Counted from the first letter of the stretch, positions 1 through 9,160 are shown. The stretch: 64,000 nt of DNA from an uncultured Alistipes sp. (GCA_902388455.1 CABMPD010000012.1:20312-84311); one strand, 5' to 3'. Notes: a model not told the origin generated them from the letters alone. A program made the numbers and translations.

Positions 1-141
1 AAGGAGCTGATGCAGCAGATAGCCGACATGGTGTCCTTCATCGCTCCCGTGAAGGTATATCCGGGAGAGGATGAGATGGGCGCCCTCGCAGGCAATGCCC
101 TTGCGGTGCTCGAAGGACGCGAGGAGGTCAGGAAATACTGA
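1..141 (+). CDS. buk: Butyrate kinase, C-terminal fragment
   Basis: The window opens inside a reading frame whose last 46 codons end in TGA at 139-141. The peptide contains FIAPVKVYPGEDEM followed by ALAGNAL and a short charged tail, which is the characteristic C-terminus of butyrate kinase (acetate/butyrate kinase family). That enzyme converts butyryl phosphate and ADP to butyrate and ATP at the end of fermentative butyrate formation. The family assignment rests only on this conserved tail; the catalytic part lies outside the window. A strong hairpin terminator follows 25 bases downstream. Confidence 0.8.
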   Translation, partial: KELMQQIADMVSFIAPVKVYPGEDEMGALAGNALAVLEGREEVRKY

Positions 142-151
142 TTTTTCCGAA

Positions 152-1615
152 TCAATCTTTATAGGAAGCTGAGGGGATCTGTCCTCTCAGCTTTTTTGTT
201 TTTATCACGAAGAATGTGAACAGGCCCAGGGCTGCGGCGACTCCTGTGATGTAGCTTACGGTAGAGGGCAGGGAGAGGCCTCCTACATTGTAAGGGGCTA
301 TCATGAAGTAGCATACGCAGATGAAGGTCAGGAAGGTGGCGGGCAGGGACATCATCAGGTGGCTGCGGCCGTTGCGGACGAGGTAGGCCGCTGCGGTCCA
401 TGTCACTACGGTCGCCAGCACCTGGTTGCCGATACCCACGTATTTCCAGATGGTGGAGAAGTCCACCTTGCAGAGGATAAATGCCACTACGAATATAGGC
501 ACTGCTATGATAAGGCGGTTGCGTATGGGCTTCTGGTTGAATTTCAGGGCGTCGCCTATCGTGAGACGGAGGCTGCGGAAGGCTGTGTCGCCGGAGGTGA
601 TGGGGCAGACCACCACTCCGAGAATCGCTATTACCGCTCCGACCTGACCCAGCCACGACTGGCAGATCTCGTCGACCATGATGGCGGGTGTCTTGCCGGC
701 GTCGGCCGCGGCGTTGAGGCCTTCCGGACCGCCGAAGTAGGCTATGGCGGCTGTGGCCCAGATCATGGCCACTATGCCTTCGGCTATCATGGCTCCGTAG
801 AATATGGGGCGGCCGTACTTCTCATCGCTCAGGCAGCGGGCCATGATGGGGCTCTGGGTGGAGTGGAAGCCGGAGATGGCTCCGCAGGAGATGACCACGA
901 AGAGCATGGGGATGAGGATGTTGCTCTCGGGGTTGGTGTGGAAGTTGCGGAAACTGCCGGCGGTCAGCTCCGTGAGGTGTATCTCTCCGGAGAAGCCCTT
1001 TACCAGCATTGCCCCGGCTATGGCCACGGCCATGAAGAGCAGGACGGCGCCGAATATCGGGTAGAGCTTGCCGATGATCTTGTCCACCGGGAGCAGGGTC
1101 GCTATGATGTAGTAGGCGAATACGATGTAGAGCCAGATGCGCTTGTCCCAGCCCGTGAGGGTGTGCAGCAGGTCGGCCGGACCGGTGACGAAGGAGACTC
1201 CCACGGCGATGAGGATGAAGGCCGAGAAGAAGACCAGGAACTTCTTGACCCCGCTTCCGAGGTATTTGCCCACCATGTCCGGCAGGCTCATGCCGTCGTT
1301 GCGCACCGAGAGCATGCCTGAGAAGAAGTCGTGGGCCGCTCCCATGAAGATGCAGCCGAGGACTATCCAGATGTAGGCCACAGGGCCGTATGCCGCGCCG
1401 AGGATGGCTCCGAAGATGGGGCCGAGGCCGGCTATATTGAGGAACTGGATGATGAATATCCTCCAGGGCTTCATCTCCTGGTAGTCCACGCCGTCGGCCA
1501 GGCGCTTGGCAGGGGTGGGGCGGTCGGATGAGACCCCGAAGAAGCGTTCTACGAATTTTCCGTAAGTGAAGTAGCCGAGTACGAGGGCTGCGAGACAGGC
1601 GATAAATGTAATCAT
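152..1615 (-). CDS. cstA: CstA-family carbon starvation/peptide transporter (short form)
   Basis: Polytopic inner-membrane protein of 487 residues. The N-terminal half carries the CstA family core (GLGPIFGAILGAAYGPVAY, then GAAHDFFSGML and RNDGMSLPDMVGKYLG). Family members import peptides or pyruvate during carbon limitation. At 487 aa it is much shorter than the roughly 700-aa enterobacterial CstA and matches the compact form seen in anaerobes. ATG at 1613-1615 is preferred because a TAAATTTG promoter box lies on this strand at 1650-1657. The 3' end overlaps the buk terminator. Substrate is not deducible. Confidence 0.88.
   Translation of the reverse strand: MITFIACLAALVLGYFTYGKFVERFFGVSSDRPTPAKRLADGVDYQEMKPWRIFIIQFLNIAGLGPIFGAILGAAYGPVAYIWIVLGCIFMGAAHDFFSGMLSVRNDGMSLPDMVGKYLGSGVKKFLVFFSAFILIAVGVSFVTGPADLLHTLTGWDKRIWLYIVFAYYIIATLLPVDKIIGKLYPIFGAVLLFMAVAIAGAMLVKGFSGEIHLTELTAGSFRNFHTNPESNILIPMLFVVISCGAISGFHSTQSPIMARCLSDEKYGRPIFYGAMIAEGIVAMIWATAAIAYFGGPEGLNAAADAGKTPAIMVDEICQSWLGQVGAVIAILGVVVCPITSGDTAFRSLRLTIGDALKFNQKPIRNRLIIAVPIFVVAFILCKVDFSTIWKYVGIGNQVLATVVTWTAAAYLVRNGRSHLMMSLPATFLTFICVCYFMIAPYNVGGLSLPSTVSYITGVAAALGLFTFFVIKTKKLRGQIPSASYKD
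166..198 (+). terminator. Rho-independent terminator after buk
   Basis: AAGCTGAG (166-173) pairs perfectly with CTCAGCTT (186-193), extended by three further pairs and followed by a run of T. It ends the buk transcript. It lies inside the last codons of the convergent cstA-like gene, so the two 3' ends overlap. Confidence 0.85.
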
Positions 1616-1649
1616 CGGTTCGAGGTTTTGCGGGTTAAAAATCGAGGTG

Positions 1650-1657
1650 CAAATTTA
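1650..1657 (-). promoter_or_regulatory. Bacteroidota -7 promoter box for the cstA-like gene
   Basis: TAAATTTG on the minus strand fits TAnnTTTG and lies 34 bases before the cstA start codon. No convincing -33 TTG at the expected spacing was found. Confidence 0.5.
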
Positions 1658-1692
1658 TGACTTTCTTCCGGAAAATGTTAGCAGGATTTGTG

Positions 1693-1700
1693 TAATTTTG
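1693..1700 (+). promoter_or_regulatory. -7 promoter box directly before the MATE gene
   Basis: TAATTTTG matches TAnnTTTG. The ATG of the MATE gene begins 5 bases after the final G, so the transcript may start at or next to the initiation codon (leaderless). Confidence 0.5.
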
Positions 1701-1704
1701 CGGC

Positions 1705-3063
1705 ATGAATGCAAGAGTACCTACTGAGCTGGGGACAGAGAGAATCCCCAAACTTCTGAAACAGTACGCTATCCCGGCGATCATCGCCATGACCGCCTCC
1801 TCGCTATACAATATGGTGGATGCCATCTTCATCGGCCACGGAGTAGGGCCTTATGCCATTTCCGGACTGGCACTTACCTTCCCTTTCATGAACCTGGCCG
1901 CAGCCTTCGGCACACTCGTTGGAGTCGGAGCCTCGACCATGGCCTCGATGCTCCTCGGCCAGAAGAACTACGATGTCGCGAAGAAGGTGCTGGGCAACGT
2001 GGTGGTGCTTAATTTCCTTATCGGTCTGCTCTTTACGATAGTGGCCCTGGCCTTCCTCGACCCGATACTCTACTTCTTCGGGGCGAGCGAGAACACCATA
2101 TCGTATGCCCGCGAGTACATGCAGATAATCTTAGCCGGCAACGTGATCACCCACATCTACTTCGGCCTCAACTCCCTGCTTCGCTCCGCCGGACATCCCA
2201 AGAAGGCCATGTCGGCGACCATCATGACGGTGCTGCTCAACGCTGCCCTCGACCCCCTGTTCATCTTCACCTTCGACATGGGCATCCGGGGTGCGGCCGT
2301 GGCAACCATCCTGGCCCAGATAGTGGCGCTGATATTAGTGGTCTACTGGTTCTGCGACAAGCGGGAGCTGATACACTTCGAGAAGGGTATCTTCAGGCTG
2401 GACCGCAGGATCGTCAAGGACTCGATAGTCATCGGTCTGGCCCCCTTCCTGATGAACTTCGTGGCCTGCTTCGTGGTCATCATCATCAACATGAGGCTCA
2501 AGACCTACGGAGGAGACTTAGCTATCGGAGCCTACGGTATAGTCAACCGTATCTCCTTCGTTTTCATCATGATAGTCTCCGGTCTGACCCAGGGCATGCA
2601 GCCTATAGCCGGCTACAACTATGGTGCGCGGCAGATGTCCCGTGTCTACGAGGTCCTGAAAAAGACCCTGCTGTACGGCACGATCGTCCTGACCGCCGGC
2701 TTCCTGATCGGTGAGCTCTGCCCCGGTCTGGTGGTCTCCATCTTTACCGACGACCCGGAGCTGAAGGAGAAGTCGATAAAGGGTATGCGCCTGGTGGTAG
2801 GCATGTTCCCGTTAGTGTCCCTCTCTATGGTCATAGGCAACTTCTTCCAGAGTATCGGCAAGCCCCGCCAGGCCATCTTCCTGTCCCTGTCCCGCCAGCT
2901 TATCTTCCTGATACCCTGTCTGTGGATACTTCCCCTGTTCTTCGACATAGCCGGAGTGTGGGTCAGCTTTATGGTGTCTGACTTCCTGGCCAGTGTCGTA
3001 GGCGTCGCATTATTGTTGAACTTCATTAAGAAAAACCGTGTTCATGAGCAGTTACAGTCATAA
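1705..3063 (+). CDS. MATE family efflux transporter
   Basis: A 452-residue integral membrane protein with the MATE fold: two homologous halves of about six helices each. The first begins around residue 15 (LLKQYAIPAIIAMTASSLYN) and the second around residue 235. Conserved features include GLTQGMQPIAGYNYGA in the second half and the early VDAIFIGHGVG segment. MATE proteins export cationic drugs or metabolites using Na+ or H+ gradients; the substrate cannot be inferred. The 3' end overlaps the next gene by 20 bases, suggesting co-transcription. The -7 box is only 5 bases from the ATG. Confidence 0.9.
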   Translation: MNARVPTELGTERIPKLLKQYAIPAIIAMTASSLYNMVDAIFIGHGVGPYAISGLALTFPFMNLAAAFGTLVGVGASTMASMLLGQKNYDVAKKVLGNVVVLNFLIGLLFTIVALAFLDPILYFFGASENTISYAREYMQIILAGNVITHIYFGLNSLLRSAGHPKKAMSATIMTVLLNAALDPLFIFTFDMGIRGAAVATILAQIVALILVVYWFCDKRELIHFEKGIFRLDRRIVKDSIVIGLAPFLMNFVACFVVIIINMRLKTYGGDLAIGAYGIVNRISFVFIMIVSGLTQGMQPIAGYNYGARQMSRVYEVLKKTLLYGTIVLTAGFLIGELCPGLVVSIFTDDPELKEKSIKGMRLVVGMFPLVSLSMVIGNFFQSIGKPRQAIFLSLSRQLIFLIPCLWILPLFFDIAGVWVSFMVSDFLASVVGVALLLNFIKKNRVHEQLQS

Positions 3064-3685
3064 TTTCGCCGTCTGTATAGGACGTCAGCTCGGCAGCGGC
3101 GGCCGCAACGTGGCGCTGGCCATCTCCCGGAAGATGGAGATAGCGTTCTACGATAAGGAGATAATCAACCAGGCAGCAAAGGACAGCGGACTGGATCCCG
3201 AATATTTCGAGAAGGTGGACGAGAAGCCCACCGTCCCCATTCTCGGCGGCTTCGCCGGGATGCATATCCCGTTCTTCTCGGGCGGATATCTCGATACCGA
3301 GAGTTATCTGGGCAACAACAATCTTTTCAAGATTCAGAGCCGGACCATAGAGATGCTGGCCGACAAGGGCCCCGGTGTCTTCGTGGGCCGCTGCGCCGAC
3401 TACATTCTGCGCGACCGTCCGCGGGTGCTGTCAGTGTTCATCACGGCCACGCTGGAAGACCGCATAGAGCGTCTCTCGAAGCTGCTGTCCGTCACTTCTG
3501 AGGAGGCCGAGGCCCGGATCAGGGAGTGCGACCGCAAGCGTGCCGAGTACTACAACTACTTCACCTTCAAGAAGTGGGGAGACTCCGCCTCATACGACCT
3601 GTGCCTGAGCACCTCCCTCTTCGGTGAGGAGGAGACCGCCGACCGCATCGTCGCCATCGTCCGCGACAAAATTCTCGGGGACTGA
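3044..3685 (+). CDS. Cytidylate kinase-like family protein
   Basis: A 213-residue P-loop kinase-like protein of the AAK/cytidylate-kinase-like family. It opens with a nucleotide-binding segment (AVCIGRQLGSGGRNVALAISRKM), whose IGRQLGSGG resembles a modified Walker A, followed by the family segment FYDKEIINQAAKDSGL and the lid-like region RIRECDRKRAEYYNYF. Standalone homologues are common in gut Firmicutes and Bacteroidota; their physiological substrate is unsettled. ATG 3044 is chosen over an in-frame GTG at 3038 because homologues start just before the P-loop. It overlaps the MATE gene and converges, end to end, with the epimerase gene. Confidence 0.8.
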   Translation: MSSYSHNFAVCIGRQLGSGGRNVALAISRKMEIAFYDKEIINQAAKDSGLDPEYFEKVDEKPTVPILGGFAGMHIPFFSGGYLDTESYLGNNNLFKIQSRTIEMLADKGPGVFVGRCADYILRDRPRVLSVFITATLEDRIERLSKLLSVTSEEAEARIRECDRKRAEYYNYFTFKKWGDSASYDLCLSTSLFGEEETADRIVAIVRDKILGD

Positions 3686-5149
3686 TTACTGGTGGTCGTA
3701 GACCTGGGCGAAGAACGGATTGCCGGCGGCGATGGCCTCGAAGTTCCAAGGGTTGGGATTGTTCGAGCTGTACTTGGGCAGGCAGTCGGGGCACCAGTGG
3801 CCGCCGCGGAGGACGGTGTTGGGAGACATCCCGAACTCGTGGCCGAACTGGCAGCGCCACCGCAGGGGGGTGAAGAGATCGCCCGGGGTCATGGTCTCCG
3901 AGAGACATTCTCCGCCGCGGAATCCGGCGGCAGCCCGCATATCCTCGATATTCAGTTCCGAAAGCGGCTTGGTCTCGTCGTAGCCGTGGTCCAGGACGAC
4001 AGCGTCCTCGGGGCGGTCGGAAGGACGGCTCAGGTCTATTTCCTTCCATGAGGGGATGGCCTTCCATTCTTCGATAGAGCCGAAGTGGGCCTTGATGCGC
4101 CCTGTGTCCCCGTGCTTGAGCCAGTAGAGGGTGCCCAGAGGGTTGCTGACGGCCACATGCCGCATGAACGCCTTGATGGCGAAGGCCGGAGCTATGGGGG
4201 CGAGGGAGAAATACCAGGGCAGCTGCCGTTTCATCCGCCGGAAATATTCTTCCGCCGTGATACCTTCCCTGAAATGCAGGTATTCTTCCAGCCGGTCGGC
4301 ATCGAGATACCATTCGCCGTGAAAGTTCTTTGTGGCAAACCAGTTGGCACCGAAGACCTTCTCTACGGGAGGACAGCCCATGCCCCGCAGGAGCATCGAC
4401 TCGAACTCGTAGTTGGTCAGACGGAACGGGGCTCCGCTGCTGAGGTTGTAGAAGCCTCTCCAGAACTCTTCCGGGACACCGTCCTCGCAGACATTGGCGC
4501 AGACCCGGCCGGAGTCCTCGAGGGTGCTCCATTCCAGCACTCCGCGCAGGGGAACGTGACAGGCTATCGGGTCGTTGGCCTTCTTGAGCAGGTCGGGGTA
4601 GAGCATGCCGGTCTGGCGGATGGATACCCAGCGCTTCAGTCCCGATTCGGCGAAGACCAGCTCTGCCAGGCATTTGGATACAGAGTACCAGTCGTAGACG
4701 CTGGTGTAGATGGGATCGCCGCAGCGGCCCCAGTGCCTGGGCGGCAGGTGATTGCCCACCTGGGCCACCGAACCGATGTACACCGCTCCTATATCGTCCG
4801 GGCGGGGCTGGGCCTTGATGGCCCGGATGACGTTCTGCGCGCCCTGGACATTGACCTTAAGGGTACGCTCCGGATACATGTCCGCAGCCGGTGATACCAT
4901 GCCGCCGATGTGCAGGACGTAGTCCGCTCCCGTGACACCTTTGAGCACCGCCTCATAATCCGTGAGGTCGCCCCAGATGATGCGGACGGAGGGATTGTTC
5001 TGATATTGTCCTAACTTCTTGATATTCTTCTTACTGTGCCTTGCCAGAAGGACTATGTCGAATCTGTCGGAGCGCCTCAGCAGTTCCCTGAATGCGGCGC
5101 CTCCCATATTGCCGGTGGCGCCGGTGATGAATACTGTTTTCTTTTTCAT
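3686..5149 (-). CDS. NAD-dependent epimerase/dehydratase with C-terminal zinc ribbon
   Basis: Extended short-chain dehydrogenase of 487 residues. The N-terminus has the Rossmann glycine motif TGATGNMGG, then GDLTDYEAV, and a catalytic-type YSVSK around residues 155-160. The last ~60 residues form a treble-clef-like zinc site: Cys433 and His437 in WRCQFGHEF, then Cys453 and Cys456 in CPDC, followed by PWNFEAIAAGNPFF. The fusion is unusual for the enzyme class but recurs in related gut bacteria as far as I recall. Substrate unknown, probably a nucleotide-sugar or a steroid-like ketone/alcohol. Its stop abuts the stop of the kinase-like gene. Confidence 0.82.
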   Translation of the reverse strand: MKKKTVFITGATGNMGGAAFRELLRRSDRFDIVLLARHSKKNIKKLGQYQNNPSVRIIWGDLTDYEAVLKGVTGADYVLHIGGMVSPAADMYPERTLKVNVQGAQNVIRAIKAQPRPDDIGAVYIGSVAQVGNHLPPRHWGRCGDPIYTSVYDWYSVSKCLAELVFAESGLKRWVSIRQTGMLYPDLLKKANDPIACHVPLRGVLEWSTLEDSGRVCANVCEDGVPEEFWRGFYNLSSGAPFRLTNYEFESMLLRGMGCPPVEKVFGANWFATKNFHGEWYLDADRLEEYLHFREGITAEEYFRRMKRQLPWYFSLAPIAPAFAIKAFMRHVAVSNPLGTLYWLKHGDTGRIKAHFGSIEEWKAIPSWKEIDLSRPSDRPEDAVVLDHGYDETKPLSELNIEDMRAAAGFRGGECLSETMTPGDLFTPLRWRCQFGHEFGMSPNTVLRGGHWCPDCLPKYSSNNPNPWNFEAIAAGNPFFAQVYDHQ

Positions 5150-5158
5150 TGTACTGTA

Positions 5159-6142
5159 TTATTCATCCTCGTCCTCGGCCTCTTCTACCCAGAGTTCGAA
5201 AAACAGTGGTGTGAATCCCGGTATGTTTCCGCTTCCATCGTCCCCGTAGCCGAGATCAGAGTAGAAGAATGTTACGGCTCTTTCTCCGTAGTTCATTCCG
5301 TATAGAGCTTTATTGAAACCGATCACAAAGTCATTTTCGTTCACTGTTTCGCTGCTGTCATTTTTGTATGTGTATGTCAAGGCTGCATATTCGGCACTGC
5401 TGTTGTGTATCCGGTATTTCTTTGCGGTGTCCTCAATGTTGGTGTCGAACACGGTTCCGTTGAGATATTTACCTACATATCTTATGTTAAGCTGGCTGTT
5501 GATGTCAGGTATTTCTTTGGAATTATCAATGACGGTGACGTAGTAAAATCCATAGGAGGTAGAGTCCTTTGCGGCAGGATAATGGGTTGCGGCAAAGTCC
5601 GCGAGCTGGTCGAACTGATACTGGTCGATATTGTCAATAACCTCGTGCAGAGTGATTTCATAGATTTTTGAGGAACCGTCACCTTCTGTAATTTCCATCC
5701 CGCTCTCTTCATCAAGCAGGGTTGCAGGAACGATGGCTTTTACGGACCCGCCTTCACGCATGCCGGTGAGAAGTTCCACGACCCCTGGAGTACTCTCTCT
5801 AAGAGACCATATTCTAGGCTCGTAATACCCGCTGTAAGTAAAAGTACCCAACTGCTTGGCGATACTGTCTGAAGTGTAGGAGCTGTACGTCCCGTTGAGG
5901 TAGGTGATGGCATAGTCTACCCTTACGTAGGATGTGTCCTGTGCATATCTTCCGGAGCCTTCTTCGGAACAGATGATGTAGAGACCCGAGGCGGTTTGCT
6001 GGGCTTCGGGATAGTATTTTTCGACGAAAGCCTTCAAAATACGGTCCTGAACTGATTCAGAGGATTCTTCTATCTCGTTTGCGCATGAGACAGCTGTCAT
6101 TGCCGCAGCTGTCAGTATCAGAATTTTATTCAGTGTATTCAT
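5159..6142 (-). CDS. Lipoprotein with tandem FKBP-like (DUF4827-type) domains
   Basis: A 327-residue predicted exported lipoprotein. The start at 6142 gives a signal peptide ending in ALT..AVSC-AN, whereas the longer ORF from 6190 would bury it. Two FKBP-type peptidyl-prolyl isomerase-like repeats follow: about residues 35-170 (VRVDYAITYLNGTY ... GVVELLTGMREGGSVKAIVP) and 190-320 (NIRYVGKYLNGTVFDTN ... NKALYGMNYGERAVTFFYS). The family is known as periplasmic or surface lipoproteins of Bacteroidota; catalytic activity is uncertain. It is the last gene of an operon with another FKBP-like lipoprotein and the DHH phosphoesterase. Confidence 0.8.
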   Translation of the reverse strand: MNTLNKILILTAAAMTAVSCANEIEESSESVQDRILKAFVEKYYPEAQQTASGLYIICSEEGSGRYAQDTSYVRVDYAITYLNGTYSSYTSDSIAKQLGTFTYSGYYEPRIWSLRESTPGVVELLTGMREGGSVKAIVPATLLDEESGMEITEGDGSSKIYEITLHEVIDNIDQYQFDQLADFAATHYPAAKDSTSYGFYYVTVIDNSKEIPDINSQLNIRYVGKYLNGTVFDTNIEDTAKKYRIHNSSAEYAALTYTYKNDSSETVNENDFVIGFNKALYGMNYGERAVTFFYSDLGYGDDGSGNIPGFTPLFFELWVEEAEDEDE

Positions 6143-6162
6143 TGTCTCACTTAAATGTTTTG

Positions 6163-6702
6163 CTATTGTTTTATTACTCTGTCGACCCATATCTCATATG
6201 CAAGGGCAGAAAGTTCAGGGATGTTGTAGACGGCCTCGTCGTAGAAACCGTACTTGGCGGAGAACAGTATGAGGCAATGCTCGCCTTCGCGTACTCCATA
6301 AAGGCCGTTGACTAGGCCGCTGATCATGCAGTCTTTGCTAAAGAGTATTTTTTTTATGGAGTAGTCAGGGTCCGTGATGCTGAAACCGCTCTCGGTGGCT
6401 ACGTATTCGTTATTGGTGCAGAACAGTTGGGAAGGAGAGGAGGTGAAAACGTATCCGGCATAGTAAAAATGCAGTGAGTCTCCGTAAACCAGGGAATCTG
6501 TCAATGACAGTACGGTTGAGTCCAGAATGACGCGGTTGGAACCGTTGCGGTGGACAACCTTGCTGTCGGAGAAATTGTTGGCGATATATGAGTCTATGCT
6601 GGCCTCCTGGTCGGCTATTTTCAGTTCCTTGTCTTTGTTGGAACAGGAGGCAGCGGCAGCTATTGCTGCCAGAATGTAGAGACAGACTGTAATCCGCTTC
6701 AT
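6163..6702 (-). CDS. FKBP-like lipoprotein
   Basis: A 179-residue lipoprotein with signal MKRITVCLYILAAIAAAASC and a single FKBP-like domain recognisable by the strand pattern SLHFYYAGYVFTS, the central ISGLVNGLYGVREGEHCLILF and the closing IPELSALAYEIWV. Homologous in outline to each repeat of the downstream protein. The ATG overlaps the stop of the DHH phosphoesterase gene by 4 bases, so translation is probably coupled. Function beyond a possible periplasmic chaperone role is not known. Confidence 0.75.
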   Translation of the reverse strand: MKRITVCLYILAAIAAAASCSNKDKELKIADQEASIDSYIANNFSDSKVVHRNGSNRVILDSTVLSLTDSLVYGDSLHFYYAGYVFTSSPSQLFCTNNEYVATESGFSITDPDYSIKKILFSKDCMISGLVNGLYGVREGEHCLILFSAKYGFYDEAVYNIPELSALAYEIWVDRVIKQ

Positions 6703-7751
6703 TTTTCCGGTTTAGTTATTATCTGGTTATTTGTGCTTAGCAAGAATTGTTCCAAGGAATTCAGAAAATATTCTATCGTTTCACTTATGGGAATGTACAG
6801 TCGCCCTCCTGCAGCCCGTTCGTGGCCGCCGCCGTTAAAGTATGCATTGGACAATGCATTGACAGAAACCTGTCCTTTGGAGCGCAGGGATACCCTTACG
6901 TAATCCGGTGTTTCGCTGAATAGGGCTGACACTTCTACATCCCTTATCATAAGAGGTAGGTTAACAAGGCCTTCAGAATCTCCATCGGCGAAATGAAACC
7001 GTTCCCTGTCATTCATGGTGAGAATCATGGTAGATGCATGGAGACGGGAGTCTATCGACATGGAGTTGCTCAGCAGGTGTCCCGTCAAGCGCATTCTGGA
7101 TTCTGAATAGCGCTTGAATATTAGATTGTTAATGGTGTCGAAGTCTACTCCAGCCCGCAGCATGTCCGCAGCGATACAGAAAGTGTCCGGAGTGATGGAG
7201 TTATTGAAATTGTTGGTGTCGGTAAGGATTCCGGTCGTGAGGGCAGTGAGCGCTTCGATGGGAATCCGTGACGGCTCTGATGCTACCGAACTGAAACACA
7301 TAAGTGTCCTGTACAGCAGTTCGCATGTGGATGATGCGGCGGGATCGGATATGACCAGGTCAAACACTTGCCGCTCAGGATTGGGGTGATGGTCGATGAG
7401 TACTTTCGTGGCAGAAGATCCGGATAGTTCATCGGCTAACCATTCTGTACGTTCCAATTTGTTGAAATCCAGGCATATAATTAGCCCGGCTCCGTGGATG
7501 GCCGCCTTGGCTCCGGATTTGTCGTCCATGTAGCAGACAATCCGCTTTCCGGGGTCCAGGAACTCCAGGAACTCTGGCATTCTGGATGGAATGACTATAG
7601 TGGCCCTGCAGTTTCTGCTTTCCAGAAAGCAACGCATTCCTACAGAGGAGCCAATAGCATCTCCGTCAGGGTTGAAATGGCTGATAATGACGATGTTGTC
7701 TCTTCTATTCAGCAGATCTTCGAAATTGTGTGCCAACGGTACAGAAGTCAT
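6699..7751 (-). CDS. nrnA: DHH/DHHA1 phosphoesterase (NrnA-like oligoribonuclease/pAp phosphatase)
   Basis: A 350-residue DHH-family protein. Metal-binding motif I is HFNPDGDAIG (His25, Asp29, Asp31), the signature DHH lies at residues 120-122 in IDHHPNPE, and the C-terminal DHHA1 nucleic-acid-binding motif is GGGHERAAGG. NrnA enzymes degrade 2-5-mer RNA and dephosphorylate 3'-phosphoadenosine 5'-phosphate in the cytoplasm. First gene of a three-gene operon with two FKBP-like lipoproteins. A minus-strand TAATTTTG box lies at 7773-7780. Confidence 0.9.
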   Translation of the reverse strand: MTSVPLAHNFEDLLNRRDNIVIISHFNPDGDAIGSSVGMRCFLESRNCRATIVIPSRMPEFLEFLDPGKRIVCYMDDKSGAKAAIHGAGLIICLDFNKLERTEWLADELSGSSATKVLIDHHPNPERQVFDLVISDPAASSTCELLYRTLMCFSSVASEPSRIPIEALTALTTGILTDTNNFNNSITPDTFCIAADMLRAGVDFDTINNLIFKRYSESRMRLTGHLLSNSMSIDSRLHASTMILTMNDRERFHFADGDSEGLVNLPLMIRDVEVSALFSETPDYVRVSLRSKGQVSVNALSNAYFNGGGHERAAGGRLYIPISETIEYFLNSLEQFLLSTNNQIITKPEK

Positions 7752-7772
7752 CTGTGTAAAATTTTATGGCTG

Positions 7773-7780
7773 CAAAATTA
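7773..7780 (-). promoter_or_regulatory. -7 promoter box for the nrnA operon
   Basis: TAATTTTG on the minus strand, 22 bases before the start codon. It lies in a divergent intergenic region and faces away from the promoter at 7789-7819. Confidence 0.45.
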
Positions 7781-7788
7781 AAAATATA

Positions 7789-7819
7789 TTGCAAGTCCTA
7801 ATTATTATTTTTACTTTTG
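7789..7819 (+). promoter_or_regulatory. Bacteroidota promoter of the 7863-9702 operon
   Basis: TTG (7789-7791), 20 bases, then TACTTTTG (7812-7819), matching the sigma-ABfr -33/-7 arrangement. It drives the transmembrane protein, DUF3822 and rsmD genes. Confidence 0.65.
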
Positions 7820-7862
7820 TCGGCATATTTTAACGAACTAATATTAATTAACAATACTTAAA

Positions 7863-8477
7863 ATGAAAACAATCTTCAAGGTTTTGACTTACGTAGTCTT
7901 TCCTATTGCGATCATCGTTCTGGTGTATCTTAACTATGAAAGTGTCATGGAACCTGTCCGCTTCCAGAATGAGGTGGAGAGGAGAGAGGCTGTTGCCATC
8001 GACAGATTGGTGAGCATCAGAACTCTGCAGGAGGCTTACAAGACAGAGAACCGCAGATTCCTTTCCTCAACAGACTCGCTCATTGATTTCTACAAGAACG
8101 GTCAGATCACCATTATCCGCCAGATAGGATCTATGGATGACTCTGTGGCAGTGGCTGAGGGTCGTGTAAGCCGCGACAGTATCAGGATTTTCGTAAGGGA
8201 TACCCTTCTTAAAGGTAAGGGCAGTGCCATTGATTCCATCAGCTACATTCCTTTCTCCGGAGGGAAACATATTAATATGGAGTCTGTAGTAAGGAAGGTG
8301 TCCGGTATCGAGATTCCCCTTTTCGAGGCAACTATCTCCTATGATGATCTTCTTGAAGGATTGGACAGGCAGCTGATAGTCAATCTTAAGGCTGAGAAGG
8401 AAGATATGAAGCAGTATCCCGGACTGAAGGTCGGAGATATTGAGAATCCTAACAACAACGCCGGTAACTGGGAATAG
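7863..8477 (+). CDS. Conserved single-span membrane protein of unknown function
   Basis: A 204-residue protein with one N-terminal membrane segment (residues about 7-24, FKVLTYVVFPIAIIVLVYL). It is followed by a soluble domain rich in charged residues, containing ERREAVAIDRLVSIRTLQEAYKT, which looks helical. I do not recognise an enzymatic motif. The gene has a good promoter and precedes DUF3822-rsmD with a 5-base gap, an arrangement that recurs in Bacteroidales as far as I recall. A pilin-like or envelope-complex role is possible but unsupported. Confidence 0.7.
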   Translation: MKTIFKVLTYVVFPIAIIVLVYLNYESVMEPVRFQNEVERREAVAIDRLVSIRTLQEAYKTENRRFLSSTDSLIDFYKNGQITIIRQIGSMDDSVAVAEGRVSRDSIRIFVRDTLLKGKGSAIDSISYIPFSGGKHINMESVVRKVSGIEIPLFEATISYDDLLEGLDRQLIVNLKAEKEDMKQYPGLKVGDIENPNNNAGNWE

Positions 8478-8482
8478 TACAG

Positions 8483-9160
8483 ATGTCCGGAACGCAGAAC
8501 AGAATAACCATTCAACTCGATTTGAGTGGTTATTCTTTTACTATATTCGACCGGAACGGGGCAGTTGTCTCAAAAGAGAGCCACTCGTGTCCGGTCGATT
8601 TGTCTGTTGAGGAACTGACTCCGGTTCTCAAGAAGCAGTATGCGGCTGTGTCTGTGTATTATACTACATGGAAGTATACTCTTGTTCCTATTCATCTGCT
8701 TTCCAGGGATAATGTACGTCCATATCTGACTGCGGTGAGAGAAATCGCGCAGGATGATGTGACGCTGGCTCTGGATATGCCTTCCAGGAAGGCAGTAATG
8801 GTCTACGCAGTTCCCGGTTTATTGTATAAAGGAATGAATGCGCTTTGCCGTAACGTGAAGTTTTATCCGATGTCATATGTTCTCATAGACAGGATATCAT
8901 CTGTTACCGGCAACAACCGCCTTCTTGTGTCTTTTACAGACGGGATGCTTCATGTGGTGGCTGCGGAGCAGGACCGTCTTCTCTTTGCCAACAGTTTTCC
9001 GGCTGCGGATCTTGCTACGGCGGAATATTTTATATTTTCTGTGACCAAGGAAGTTCTGTTTAATCCGGAGCATACTGTCCTGAATATTTACGGTAATGTT
9101 GAGGAGAATGTGAAAACTGGACTTGGAAAATATTTTGCATCAGTTAAAATAATCTCATGA
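8483..9160 (+). CDS. DUF3822 family protein
   Basis: A 225-residue protein matching the DUF3822 family (an actin/hexokinase-like fold), with the opening strand pattern QLDLSGYSFTIFDRNGAVV and later VLIDRISSVTGNNRLLVSFTDG. Function unknown. In Bacteroidota this family typically sits directly upstream of rsmD, as here, where the stop overlaps the rsmD ATG by 4 bases. Confidence 0.75.
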   Translation: MSGTQNRITIQLDLSGYSFTIFDRNGAVVSKESHSCPVDLSVEELTPVLKKQYAAVSVYYTTWKYTLVPIHLLSRDNVRPYLTAVREIAQDDVTLALDMPSRKAVMVYAVPGLLYKGMNALCRNVKFYPMSYVLIDRISSVTGNNRLLVSFTDGMLHVVAAEQDRLLFANSFPAADLATAEYFIFSVTKEVLFNPEHTVLNIYGNVEENVKTGLGKYFASVKIIS